64,000 bases of DNA from Anaerolineales bacterium (GTDB lineage: Bacteria; Chloroflexota; Anaerolineae; Anaerolineales; Villigracilaceae): positions 124,001 to 188,000 of the forward strand of contig JACKAW010000001.1 of assembly GCA_020634885.1 (NCBI GenBank), in the 5' to 3' direction. A program made the position numbers and the translations under genes. Of the stretch, positions 35,933 through 45,700 are shown piece by piece. A model generated the notes under the pieces. That model did no database searches, had not been told where the DNA came from, and worked only from the letters and a program-made list of their open reading frames with translations. Positions within the stretch are counted from its first letter, which is position 1; the number at the start of each line of letters is the position of its first letter.

Positions 35933-36022
35933 AGAAGGCAGAAGGCAGGATGCAGAAGTGAAGTCTTTTTTCTCCATTGTGTTTCGTTCTGGGTTCTGCA
36001 TTCATCATTCCGCATTTCAATA
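35933..36022. repeat. Degenerate heptanucleotide repeats in inverted orientation
   Basis: Four phased 7-mers (CAGAAGG, CAGAAGG, CAGGATG, CAGAAGT) run from 35933 to 35960. After about 27 bp, five phased 7-mers of complementary character (TTCTGGG, TTCTGCA, TTCATCA, TTCCGCA, TTTCAAT) run from 35988 to 36022. This resembles the short tandemly repeated repetitive sequences known from cyanobacteria and other bacteria. No gene lies in 35883-36133. Confidence 0.65.
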
Positions 36023-36070
36023 CCAGCAGGGGAGGTTGAGAATGACTGAATTCTATCAAATCTTCTTTAT

Positions 36071-36098
36071 GTTTTCGATAAGTATTATTATCGAAAAC
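36071..36098. other. Putative dif site (Xer recombination site)
   Basis: 28 bp with the architecture of dif: left arm GTTTTCGATAA, 6-bp centre GTATTA, and a right arm TTATCGAAAAC that is the exact reverse complement of the left. The inner TAA-N6-TTA matches the conserved core of bacterial and archaeal dif sites. It ends 35 bp before a Xer-type recombinase gene and abuts that gene's -35 box, so binding there could also autoregulate. The structure is seen directly; recombination function is inferred. Confidence 0.75.
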
Positions 36099-36099
36099 A

Positions 36100-36127
36100 T
36101 TGACAATCTACTTGAAATTCGTATAAT
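36100..36127 (+). promoter_or_regulatory. Consensus promoter giving a leaderless recombinase mRNA
   Basis: TTGACA (36100-36105), 16-bp spacer, TATAAT (36122-36127), then 6 nt to ATG 36134. Both hexamers are perfect. There is no room for a ribosome site, so the transcript should be leaderless. Confidence 0.85.
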
Positions 36128-36133
36128 GAAGGC

Positions 36134-37168
36134 ATGGTAGATGCCTCTCAGCAAAATTCTCCCGTAATTTCTGATGTAATGAATGCCTATTTGCGCCTGG
36201 TGGAACGTTCACGCAGTAAACACACAAAACTTTCTTATAAGAACGCGTTGAAGGTTTTCAGTGAGGTTTTGAGAAAACAGTCGATGGACCCCGCCTCCAC
36301 CCCAATTGAAAAAATGACAGAAGATCTTTTGGTGCCTCTGGTAGATTATCTCAATGTGTTCTCGCCCGCCACAGAGCAGCTTTACCTACAGGCGGTCAAA
36401 GGATTCTTTTTGTATGTAGATTCAGAACGCCTGGCGCCTGTAAACCAATCTCGTGTAGCCGTGTTGATCAAACAACGTTCAAGACGCCCGGGCGTCCGCT
36501 ACCCACAATTTCCTGCCAATGATATTGAATCCCTTCTCGCAAAAGTCGAAGATGTTGAGAATTTGATCACTGCTTCGGCGGAAGAGAATTTGTCTGACAT
36601 TAAGTTACGCGCATACCGCGACCGCGCCTTTTTACTCACCTTAGCTGATACAGGCTTTCGTGTCCACGAGGCTTGTAATCTACGGCGCGGGGATATTGAC
36701 TGGAACGAACAAAGGGCTCTTATCATCGGTAAAGGCGATAAACAAGCCGTGGTTCGATTTACTTCCCGCTCACTTCAAGCCATTAAAGATTATCTTTCCC
36801 AACGCGCTGTCTTAGATGGAAATTCAGGCAGGCAACTAAGTTCACTCCCCCTCTTTGCCCGACACGACAAAGGCGCAGGCAAAAAGGTCAAGCCAATAAC
36901 ACCAACAACTGGAAGAAATATAGTCGTAGAACGGGTGGAACAGTTTTTGGGTAAGGATATGGTTGGCAAGATCACACCACATTCATTTCGGCATTACTTT
37001 GTCACAACCGTATTGCGCGGTACAGGAAATCTCAAAGTAGCCCAGGAACTAGCTCGGCATAAAAATATTCAAGTCACACAACGCTACACCCACCTGTCTG
37101 ACGATGAACTTGATAAAGCCTATTATGATGTTTTTGAAAACAAGGTGAAACCAACGCCTAAAGAATGA
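36134..37168 (+). CDS. Xer-type tyrosine recombinase
   Basis: 344 residues: SAM-like core-binding domain (about 10-110) and catalytic domain (about 125-335). The catalytic set is complete: Arg in DTGFRVHEA, Lys in GKGDKQAVV, HxxR in HSFRHYF, second His in ARHKNIQVTQRY, and nucleophile Tyr in QRYTHLSDD. Size and the adjacent dif-like site favour a chromosomal Xer, acting alone like XerS, XerH or archaeal XerA, over an integrase. No att repeats, tRNA or cargo genes flank it. A strong terminator follows at 37171. Confidence 0.92.
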   Translation: MVDASQQNSPVISDVMNAYLRLVERSRSKHTKLSYKNALKVFSEVLRKQSMDPASTPIEKMTEDLLVPLVDYLNVFSPATEQLYLQAVKGFFLYVDSERLAPVNQSRVAVLIKQRSRRPGVRYPQFPANDIESLLAKVEDVENLITASAEENLSDIKLRAYRDRAFLLTLADTGFRVHEACNLRRGDIDWNEQRALIIGKGDKQAVVRFTSRSLQAIKDYLSQRAVLDGNSGRQLSSLPLFARHDKGAGKKVKPITPTTGRNIVVERVEQFLGKDMVGKITPHSFRHYFVTTVLRGTGNLKVAQELARHKNIQVTQRYTHLSDDELDKAYYDVFENKVKPTPKE

Positions 37169-37170
37169 AC

Positions 37171-37206
37171 AAAAAAAGCCGCTGACGTAGATCAGCGGCT
37201 TTTTTT
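37171..37206. terminator. Bidirectional terminator between recombinase and ferredoxin genes
   Basis: AGCCGCTGA pairs with TCAGCGGCT around a 6-nt loop, flanked by an A7 run and a T7 run. It serves both convergent genes. Confidence 0.92.
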
Positions 37207-37207
37207 G

Positions 37208-37579
37208 TCACGAATAAAATCTTCTATTTTCCTGTATTGCTTTCCGCAAGTCCACTACCTCGCCTGTTGCAAGTGCGCGTGTGGTGCTCAATGCAACCGT
37301 TTCTCCGTGATGACTCTTACCGTTGTACTCGCCGGCCAAGCCAACTTCATTGATCAACTCACCGCCAATCGCCTTGTACGCGGCAGGCACTTCATCTTCC
37401 GGGTAAATGGCATGGAACGGGCACTCTGGTACACAGGCGCCGCAATCAATGCATGTGCTGGCGTCAATGTAATAGGTCGGGAACTCTTCAACAGGCGTGC
37501 CGGCATTGATCGATTCCACCGGGCAGACATCCGAACAGCCATTGTCGCGCAAACACAAACTTGTAATGATATGGGTCAC
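37208..37579 (-). CDS. 4Fe-4S/3Fe-4S ferredoxin
   Basis: 123 residues. Two cluster motifs: CLRDNGCSDVCPVESI (spacing and first motif typical of seven-iron ferredoxins) and CIDCGACVPECPFHAI, followed by a C-terminal extension of about 55 residues. Soluble electron carrier. The GTG start at 37579 follows AAAGGAG by 8 nt. It stands between the recombinase terminator and the aminotransferase gene; no dedicated partner is adjacent. Confidence 0.9.
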   Translation of the reverse strand: MTHIITSLCLRDNGCSDVCPVESINAGTPVEEFPTYYIDASTCIDCGACVPECPFHAIYPEDEVPAAYKAIGGELINEVGLAGEYNGKSHHGETVALSTTRALATGEVVDLRKAIQENRRFYS

Positions 37580-37633
37580 GAGAAAATCTCCTTTGACTTG
37601 GTTTACAAAGAAGTCGTATCTCGCCCTGAAAAG

Positions 37634-38521
37634 TTACGGTCTATCTGGATGAATTGCTTCGCTTCTTTCTGTGACGTATGCCTGATACGCTAAAGAGAGA
37701 GTTTTCGTCCACGCCCCCACCCTCCCCTGCCCCACCGGCTTGCCATCGATCATCACAATTGGCACCACGCCGCGCGAACTGGATGTAAGGAAGGCTTCGT
37801 TGAAATTTTCGTCTATTTGGGGAGAACGGTACTCAATCGACATCCCCTCCCCTCGTGCGAGTCGCAGCACGGCTCGGCGTGTGACACCCAGCAAAATTCC
37901 GCGCTGGGCGGTGACGAGGGTTGCGTCAGCTTTGGGAGATTGCTTCACCGCAGAATCAAGAGCGCGGCTCGCAATAACAGAGTGGATAACATAAAAATTC
38001 GATGTCATGCCCTCCAGTATCTGCCCGTTCTTCACCATCAGAATCTCATAGACATCACCCTTCACCAATTTGCGCTGTTCGGCGCTTTGAGTAATGAAGT
38101 CTGTACCTTTAATGCGGGGGTCGTGTCGCACCATTTCGGCGGTGATCACGTGGACGCCGTCTCGATACACTTCTGGAGCAATTGGGATGAGGGGCTGAAT
38201 GCCGATGTACACATTCCCTGTGTCTTTGGTGAGGATCAGGCGAATGCGTGACTCTCGCGGTAAAAGCGAATGGGCTAAATCTGCGATCTGCTTGCGTAAA
38301 TCTGCTTCGGCAACGGATGGTTTCAGGTGCATGGCTCGGGCGGGCTTGTAGAGCCTGTCAAGGTGGGCTTGAAGTCCCAGCACACGTAGACCGCTCTGCA
38401 AGGTGCTAAAGGTGGTGTAAAAGCCATCTGAAAGCCGACCCGTTAACTCGTCGAGGGTTGAGGCGTGAAATTTCAACGGAATACGTTCTTTGTCGGTGAT
38501 ATGAAAACTTTGGAGGTCCAT
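37634..38521 (-). CDS. Class IV (branched-chain/aminodeoxychorismate lyase-like) PLP enzyme
   Basis: 295 residues, fold type IV. The Schiff-base lysine is in RIKGTDFITQ, the Glu in ILEGMTSNFYVI binds the cofactor ring, and the phosphate loop GVTRRAVLRLA follows. The family includes branched-chain aminotransferase, D-amino-acid aminotransferase and aminodeoxychorismate lyase (PabC); the short N-terminus and the EGMTSNFYV box do not decide between them. Start ATG 38521 lacks a ribosome site; a minus-strand TATAAT (38528-38533) ends 6 nt away, so the mRNA is predicted leaderless. Divergent from the 811-residue gene with only 22 bp between start codons. Confidence 0.87.
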   Translation of the reverse strand: MDLQSFHITDKERIPLKFHASTLDELTGRLSDGFYTTFSTLQSGLRVLGLQAHLDRLYKPARAMHLKPSVAEADLRKQIADLAHSLLPRESRIRLILTKDTGNVYIGIQPLIPIAPEVYRDGVHVITAEMVRHDPRIKGTDFITQSAEQRKLVKGDVYEILMVKNGQILEGMTSNFYVIHSVIASRALDSAVKQSPKADATLVTAQRGILLGVTRRAVLRLARGEGMSIEYRSPQIDENFNEAFLTSSSRGVVPIVMIDGKPVGQGRVGAWTKTLSLAYQAYVTERSEAIHPDRP

Positions 38522-38527
38522 GCTTCC

Positions 38528-38535
38528 ATTATAAT
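38528..38535. promoter_or_regulatory. Overlapping divergent -10 boxes (ATTATAAT)
   Basis: TATAAT on the plus strand (38530-38535) and on the minus strand (38528-38533) overlap in one palindromic octamer. The start codons are 8 nt (plus) and 6 nt (minus) away, so both mRNAs should be leaderless or nearly so, and the polymerases should exclude one another. Confidence 0.75.
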
Positions 38536-38543
38536 TTCAACCC

Positions 38544-40979
38544 ATGCGCTTCGATACATCCGTCACCAAAGCCTCTGAGCTAACCGCCGCAAACTTGCGA
38601 AATGTAGCAAAGACTCTCTCTGTACAGCAGCTTTCACGCCTTACCCTGCCAGAGATCGAAGCCGTGGTGCAGGCGGTTTCAAAGGTGATTCCAGCGGGGA
38701 ATGTGCCCGGCATGATCTTAAGCGGACTCGCGCGCCTGCCTGGGCGGCGCATTCCCATGCAGAAAATGAAGCAGGACGTCACCGCCCTTTTTAGCGGGTT
38801 GGATCATGTGATGGATCAAGCCGTCTACGGGGCGTTCTTTGCCGGACCCGCCGCCGTGTTGTGGGGCTATCAAAATCTGTTGAAGCTGGCTGGTAAAGAC
38901 CCTGAGTCGGCGTTCCCTGAGGGAACCTGGCAATTCTATGCCGACTACGCTTTGCGGGAAGACACAGCCAGACATGTGAACGAAACCCACGGCTTTGACT
39001 CGATCTTAAAAGACCATAACCTAAACCTCTCTAAAACAGACCGCCTGACAGCATGGTTTATGGCATCTGTTACCTGCCTGCACCAATACAACGCCCTGCT
39101 TCAAAACGAATGGCGCGAGCGTGTTGCCATCTCACTACTTGAAAAGCATTTACGCCAGGAAAATGAAACCCAGCGAGCCAAACGAATTCTGCGCGAATGG
39201 GAATTGCAGCGCCCGTATAAACGCAGTGAAGAGGGTGCGCAGTACGATTACCCCACGTATCGCCGAAAAAAATTTGAAGCGTTCATTCAAAGCCGTTTGC
39301 AGACCATGCCCGAAGGTTTATTGAGTGCATGGAAAGCAGACCTGCATACCAATGAATTACAGGAACTCGCCGCCTACCAACAGCAAATGTCGATTCTGGC
39401 ATATCTCGAACCGGGTCCTTACGGCGAAACGCGCATCCCCTTCCGCTTCGCCGATGCAAAGATCGGGGTAATCCATCACGACAGCTATTACATGCTGCCC
39501 GTCGTCGATGAGATGGGCGATCCGCTTGATGTTTTAACCGCACGGGCGCAGATCGCCGCATTGTTGACTTCGCCGTTCTCTTCGCCTTCGCAGATCGCAT
39601 CACTGGCAAAAGTTAAACGCACTGCATTGGCAGAACTACGCTCCAAATTAAACCCCGTATTGGTGAACGAACTTGACAACTTGAAATTCGCGCCGATCCT
39701 GCTTTCCACCGATATTCGTTCGCGCGCGTTGCCGCTTTCAGAACTGCGCCACACAGAACGCGGCGTCGGCTCACATGCCCTCACGATCTTCGATACCAGC
39801 GAAACCTTTGTCTTTGACCAATCGCACATCTTTTTTGATGGGGCATGGGGAACCGCGCTGGCGGAGATCATGACGAATGAAGCGCTTTCGTGGGCGCGCT
39901 ATTTGAGCCTGCTCCCGCCTCCAACCCCGACCGATAGCCGGGTATACACAACCCTGACCTTGCAACTCTCCGCAGCCGACTTGGACCTCGTGCAACAAGC
40001 TCCTAAGGTTTCACCCGAAGCTGCCGCCGAAACCGATAAAGTAGATTTGAAAGCCTGTCTTTCATTGCGCAAGCTGTTCAAACAGCGCAATGAACGCATT
40101 GAGTTGACCATCAACGACCTGTTGGTGCTTTACCGCGCCATACACGCCGCCACCTACACCCCCACGCGCGAGGTGGTCAACGAGATCAACGCTCTCTCAT
40201 CTGTAAACCCAGACCTATCTGCCTCATTAAAGCAATTGGTAATGGAAGGAAGCCGCATCAACCCTGCCATCCTAATCCCCATGGACGCCAGCTTGAAATC
40301 GCCGCGCGACCGCATCTTTCCGCTCAACATCGAAGTGCCGCTTGCCGACCTTAATCTCTTTGCCATGCACAGCCAGGCATTGAGCATTCTAAGTGTATAC
40401 GAATCTGCTGCCCGAGCCGAACAGGATGTGCTATTTGCCTCCTTCAAAAAAATTCAAAAGGCTTATCTTTCCACCCTGGCGGGGTTCGGTGTTTATCTTT
40501 CGCGCGCCAAAGAGATGGCATCACAAGGAGACAGTACGCCGGCAGGAGCCATCAAGCTATTGGCACACCTGCCCCTCCCAATTCAGCGCCTTTTGGATAA
40601 AATACCCGAAAAATTTGAAGTTCTTAATCACATTATCAAAGGGCGTGAAGTGCTCTCAAATGTCGGTGCAGTGGCAGCTACCAGCACATTGACCCGCTTT
40701 ATGACCGCCAAGGACGATAATAACCAAAAACAACTTGCATGGGGTATCATCACAGATGCAAATGCCATTCTGCGAATTCACCTGCGCGATTTTCGCCCCC
40801 ATGTGCAAACGCTAATGGATATTGGGCGCAGAGATCTTGCGAACCTGATCACTCAGGATTACCTCAATGCCTACGCCGAAGGGCTAAACCGTTACGTCCG
40901 CGAACTTTCGCAAATAGCTTCAGCAAGCCACGAAACCATGACCAAACCACACACCGCCAAAGGAAGAAATATCCAATGA
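38544..40979 (+). CDS. Large conserved hypothetical protein coupled to a Ser/Thr kinase
   Basis: 811 residues, no signal peptide or clear membrane helix, rich in alpha helix. I do not recognise a family. Recognisable stretches are EGTWQFYADYALREDTARH (about 120-145), IGVIHHDSYYMLPVV (about 310), and FDQSHIFFDGAWGTALAEI (about 425-445). It starts from a near-leaderless -10 at 38530 and its last bases overlap the kinase start (ATGA), so the two proteins are made together. It may be a substrate or partner of that kinase (inference). No catalytic motif is obvious. Confidence 0.82.
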   Translation: MRFDTSVTKASELTAANLRNVAKTLSVQQLSRLTLPEIEAVVQAVSKVIPAGNVPGMILSGLARLPGRRIPMQKMKQDVTALFSGLDHVMDQAVYGAFFAGPAAVLWGYQNLLKLAGKDPESAFPEGTWQFYADYALREDTARHVNETHGFDSILKDHNLNLSKTDRLTAWFMASVTCLHQYNALLQNEWRERVAISLLEKHLRQENETQRAKRILREWELQRPYKRSEEGAQYDYPTYRRKKFEAFIQSRLQTMPEGLLSAWKADLHTNELQELAAYQQQMSILAYLEPGPYGETRIPFRFADAKIGVIHHDSYYMLPVVDEMGDPLDVLTARAQIAALLTSPFSSPSQIASLAKVKRTALAELRSKLNPVLVNELDNLKFAPILLSTDIRSRALPLSELRHTERGVGSHALTIFDTSETFVFDQSHIFFDGAWGTALAEIMTNEALSWARYLSLLPPPTPTDSRVYTTLTLQLSAADLDLVQQAPKVSPEAAAETDKVDLKACLSLRKLFKQRNERIELTINDLLVLYRAIHAATYTPTREVVNEINALSSVNPDLSASLKQLVMEGSRINPAILIPMDASLKSPRDRIFPLNIEVPLADLNLFAMHSQALSILSVYESAARAEQDVLFASFKKIQKAYLSTLAGFGVYLSRAKEMASQGDSTPAGAIKLLAHLPLPIQRLLDKIPEKFEVLNHIIKGREVLSNVGAVAATSTLTRFMTAKDDNNQKQLAWGIITDANAILRIHLRDFRPHVQTLMDIGRRDLANLITQDYLNAYAEGLNRYVRELSQIASASHETMTKPHTAKGRNIQ

Positions 40980-42640
40980 AAGACCCGCTGATCGGAATGC
41001 AGTTCGCCAACTTCAAAGTTGAGCGCCTGATCGGACAGGGCGGCATGGCGGTTGTCTATTACGGCGAGGATATTAAACTTCACCGTGCGGTTGCCATTAA
41101 AGTTCTTGATAAGCGCTTCAAGAATCACCCAGCTTATGCAAGCCGCTTTGTGAACGAAGCCCGTATGATGGCAAAGTGGCACCATGAAAATATTATTCAG
41201 ATCTACTATGCCGACGACGCTCAGGGTTTCCCCTACTACGTCATGGAATATGTCGATGGACAAGACCTTGGCGAAATCATGGAGGCGTACCATGAAGAAC
41301 GCAAACAGATGCCGCTTGCCGAGGCTTTGCGGATTGGGAAAGCTGTTGCAAACGCGTTGGACTATGCCCACCGCCACGGGGTGGTTCACCGCGACGTAAA
41401 GCCTGCTAACATCCTGCTCTCCAAAGACGGGCGTGTGCTGCTTGGTGATTTTGGCATGGCGCTTGAGGTCCGCGAGGGGTCGCAGGGACAAATTTTCGGG
41501 ACGCCCCACTATATATCGCCCGAGCAGGCTAAAAATTCTGCCGATGCGGTTCCTCAATCTGATATCTACTCACTGGGTGTGATCATGTACGAGATATTGA
41601 CCGGCTCTGTGCCGTTTAATGATCCATCCCCGGTAAATATTGCGATCCAACATATTTCAGAAAAGCCGCCCGCACCGCGCAGCCTCAATCCAAACCTTTC
41701 AGACGAAGTGGAAAAAGTTCTATTGAAAGTTTTGGAGAAAAACACTAAAGAACGCCATCAATCCAGCATCAAATTTATGGAAGAACTTGAACGGGCTCTT
41801 AATTCTGCGGGGGCTGCCAAAAAGGCATCTTTGCCGCCGCTGCCAATTGGTGTCCCCACCATTCAGCGCAGTGAAGAAGAAGCTCAAAATCACCCTGCAC
41901 CAAAAAACGCAAGAAATGGCGAAAAGGAAATTATTGAGTATCCGGCGACAGTTCGTGTGGGAATATCCAATCGTAAATGGAATTATTGGCTGGCTGGAGT
42001 ACTTCTCTTTTTAGGGCTGGCTGGAGTTTTTCTATTCAATAAATTCAATTCGCGTGCCATCAACATAGCGCCTGTTGAAAATACTCCTGTGATTTACCCC
42101 TCGGCAACCTCAACAGAAACGCCCCCGCCCTCCCCCACTTTTACGAGTGCGCCTACAAATCTCCCCCCAACCGCAACCCTTGAGCCGACAGCCACTGTTG
42201 TTTTAATTCCAACCATTCTTTACCCCGAGGGGGCGCACTACACCTTGTTCTACAATGAAACCAGCCTTTTTATATACAATCATTCCTACGAGCGGCGGAG
42301 TATCTCGGGTTTCACTTTTCAGGGGCTGGATGAAAATGGCGTTCCCACTGAAGATATCTTTGAAGGATATCGTTGGGAGACGCTTTCAATAGATTATCTG
42401 CCTCGCAATTTCTGTGCAAACATTACCATTTATGGCGATCAGGATCCGCCATACCTGAACCCTGAAGAATGCAAGCTCTATGGATTAACAAGAACGGTTC
42501 AGACCCGCTTTGACCGACCGGAAAAAATTCTTTTTTGGCTTGCGAAAAACGGGTCGGCCCAATTCGGAGTGTATTGGCTTAAAGAAGAAGTAGCCCGTTG
42601 TGATATCCCTGCCGGTCAATGTGAAATTTACATTCCATAA
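40976..42640 (+). CDS. Membrane-anchored Ser/Thr protein kinase
   Basis: 554 residues from ATG 40976; the frame is open 79 codons upstream but only as a shadow of the preceding gene. The Hanks-type kinase domain (about 10-280) has GQGGMAVVYYGE, VAIKVLDK, HRHGVVHRDVKPANILL, DFGMAL and an activation loop ending GTPHYISPEQ, so it is predicted active. A linker, one membrane helix (WLAGVLLFLGLAGVFLF), a Pro/Thr-rich stalk and an extracellular domain of about 150 residues with several Cys follow. No PASTA repeats. Cotranslated with the 811-residue protein by a 4-bp overlap. Confidence 0.93.
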   Translation: MKDPLIGMQFANFKVERLIGQGGMAVVYYGEDIKLHRAVAIKVLDKRFKNHPAYASRFVNEARMMAKWHHENIIQIYYADDAQGFPYYVMEYVDGQDLGEIMEAYHEERKQMPLAEALRIGKAVANALDYAHRHGVVHRDVKPANILLSKDGRVLLGDFGMALEVREGSQGQIFGTPHYISPEQAKNSADAVPQSDIYSLGVIMYEILTGSVPFNDPSPVNIAIQHISEKPPAPRSLNPNLSDEVEKVLLKVLEKNTKERHQSSIKFMEELERALNSAGAAKKASLPPLPIGVPTIQRSEEEAQNHPAPKNARNGEKEIIEYPATVRVGISNRKWNYWLAGVLLFLGLAGVFLFNKFNSRAINIAPVENTPVIYPSATSTETPPPSPTFTSAPTNLPPTATLEPTATVVLIPTILYPEGAHYTLFYNETSLFIYNHSYERRSISGFTFQGLDENGVPTEDIFEGYRWETLSIDYLPRNFCANITIYGDQDPPYLNPEECKLYGLTRTVQTRFDRPEKILFWLAKNGSAQFGVYWLKEEVARCDIPAGQCEIYIP

Positions 42641-42773
42641 CATTCGCATTGACATTCAGCCTTTCAATAAATTTCCCTTATAATTCCCTCTCACGTCTTA
42701 TTAAACTTTTGCGGCTATGATATGCCGAACTCTTAATATGTAGTTTAAACCCAACAGACACAAGGTGTACTCG

Positions 42774-45700
42774 ATGAATTCAAAACAAAATTGGCTGGTC
42801 CGGCCCATTCATCCCGGACTTCCGGCAATAACAAATGAGGTCGTTATTTTCATATTCGTCATGATTGCGGCGATCATTACCCGTTTTTACGATCTTGAAG
42901 CGCGCGTAATGAGTCATGATGAAAGCCTGCATACATACTTCTCATGGCTTCTTTATCTTGGACAGGGGTATCGGCACGACCCCATGATGCATGGTCCCTT
43001 GCAGTTTCATTTGATCGCTTTATCTTACTTTTTATTCGGCGTTAGCGACCTTACCGCGCGTATTCCATCCGTCATTTTCAGTTTGGCTACCATCTGGATG
43101 GTTTGGTATTGGCGGAATTATATAGGCAAGTGGGGAGCGATCATTTCCGGCGTCCTTTTGGTGATTTCTCCCTACATGTTGTACTATGGGCGCTATGTCC
43201 GAAATGAGTCTTTCGCTGGATTCTCCGGCGTTTTGATGCTGTATGCGGTGCTGCGTCACCTTGAATTTGGGGGCAAAAAATATCTTTACATGCTGGCATT
43301 TGCCTTGATGATCCACTTTACGGCAAAAGAGACAGCCTTCATTTATGCCGCACAGCTTTTGATCTATCTGGCAGTCTATTTTATTATTCAGGTTTCACGG
43401 ACGCCTTGGCGCGGCGCATTTAAAGATTATCGCGCTTTTATTATTTCCCTTTGTGTAACCATCTTGTTCGCCGGGTCGGCAGTAGGATATGGAATCATTT
43501 CCTCTTCAGATAAAGACACCTTATCTGCCATGGAGACTGCCGTTCCCGTTGACCCAAATTCAGCGCATCTTTCTACACCTGAAGCAGCCTCGTCTTCCCT
43601 TACTTTGATACTCGCTGTGATCGCGATTGCAGCCCTGCTCGTAACCGCTTATTTTCTCATCCGTGGCTATACATGGAAGCGCCTGCGCTCAAACCGCGCT
43701 TTTGAATTGTTATTCATCACCGGCACAATCGTTCTGCCTCAGCTTTCTCCATTTGTGGTTGATCTCACCAACATTTCAATGCCAACCACTGCAGCCGAGT
43801 TGAATGCACTATCAGGAGATTTCCGATCCATCATCATTATTGGGGCAAGTCTGCTGATTACCTTTGCGGCTGCAATTACTGCCGGTTTGATCTGGAACGC
43901 TGAGAAGTGGGGCAAGGCGTCCCTCTTCTTTTGGGTGCCTTTTGCACTTTTATACACAACCATTTTTACCAACTCAGGCGGTTTTGTAACCGGAACGATT
44001 GGTTCCCTTGGGTACTGGCTTGTTCAACATGGAGTCGAACGGGGCAGTCAGCCGCCGTATTACTACCTGCTAATTCAAATACCGGTTTACGAATTCCTGC
44101 CAGCATTGGGTTTGTTATTAGCCATTTTTGTGGGACTTCGGCGAAAGGTGTCCTTGCCGCCTGCGTGGGAAGAGGATATGCTGGATGGCAGCTTCGATGG
44201 TAACTGGACACCGGAAGAAGAAGGTGCTTCCTTCGAGTCTGCCGTCATTGCAGTCGATCCAGAACCTGATCCGATCAAAGCCTCACCATCCCAGGAAGAG
44301 CGCGAAACATACACCCGTGAAATGAACTTTGTCAACATGTTCAGCCTGCTTGCCTGGTGGAGTGTTATTAGCATTATTGCCTTCACTGTTGCCGGGGAAA
44401 GAATGCCATGGCTCACATACCACATGGCTTGGCCCATGATTTTGATCACAGGTTGGGTCTTGGGATATTTGATTGACACCATGAATTGGGAACAAGTTGC
44501 CAATAATAAATCAGGCGCTACATTTGCGGCAATAGCCATCTTCCTGCTCAGTGCCGGAAGAGTGTTCTTCCTTCTTAATAGCCCCATGCAACCCTTTATG
44601 GGTTCAAGCCTGGACGAATTGCAAGCAACGTATCAAATTTTATTGCCAGCCGCAGTCATGCTCATTAGTGCATTTGGGGCAATCTACCTGCTGCGTGAAT
44701 GGACTTTCCGTAACTTTCGCAGGGCTTTCGTTTTGGTCGCCTTTACCTTCCTGGCGATCCTAACCATGCGTGCTTCTTTCCGCGCGGCATATATCACCTA
44801 CGATCAGGCGCGGGAATTTCTTGTCTACGCACATGGGGCGACCGGCATCAAGGAAGTAATTGCACAAGTAACTGAAATTTCTGAACGCACAACCGGCGGA
44901 ATGGATATTGCCCTTGCATATGATGCTTCAGCGCCAGATACGGGTGTTTCATGGCCGTTTGTTTGGTACTTGCGAGACTTCAAAAACCAACGTTCCTTCG
45001 ACCAGCCCACCCGTACATTGCGCGAATCGGTCGTCATCATTGTGGATGAAAAGAACTTTGACAAGATCGAGCCTGCCATTGGTCCCGGTTACTACCGCAT
45101 GGATTACATTCGCATGTGGTGGCCTATGCAGGACTATTTCGGTTTGGTCGGCGATCGCGATCCAGACATCCCTTTTGATGATAACTATGCCTGTAAGGGC
45201 GCAGTGGGATTCTTCAAACTATTCAAATCGAAAGATTACTCACGCTTCTGCGAAGGATTTACCGACCCAGCCATCCGCGCCGGTATCTTCCAGATCTGGC
45301 TAAATCGTGATTACACTCTGTACGCGCAGGCAAAGGGACGCTCTGACTTGACACTTTCCACCTGGCAGCCTGCGGATCAAATGAGATTGTACGTTCGCAA
45401 AGATGTAGCCGCACAAATTTGGAATTATGGTGTTGCCCCCTCTGAAGATGCATTAATACAAGACCCCACCGAAGGTAAATATATCGTCCTAAACGCAGAC
45501 AGGATCCTGGATGGGGCACAGGCAAGCCCTGCATTATTCAATGCACCCCGTTCACTCGCTTTCTCTTCAGATGGCACACTCTACGTTGCCGACTCTCGCA
45601 ATCATCGCATTCTGCACCTTGACCCGCAAGGTAATGTTTTACATCAATGGGGCACATATGCCGACGGTGTAGTGACGCCCATTGGTGATGGAACATTCAA

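Noticed and set aside
35660..36015. Minus-strand reading frames of 76-113 codons over the zinc-ribbon gene and repeat region
   Set aside because: Low-complexity, no ribosome site, and partly built from the heptamer repeats.
36134..37168. Tyrosine recombinase as integrase of a mobile element
   Set aside because: No direct-repeat attachment sites, tRNA target, excisionase or cargo; the dif-like site and size fit a Xer protein better.
40739..40975. 79-codon upstream extension of the Ser/Thr kinase
   Set aside because: Shadow of the 811-aa gene; the kinase domain begins right after ATG 40976 and the ATGA overlap is a normal coupling signal.
42649..42684. TTGACA and TATAAT upstream of the Agl23-NHL gene
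   Set aside because: The spacer is 24 bp, too long for a standard promoter.
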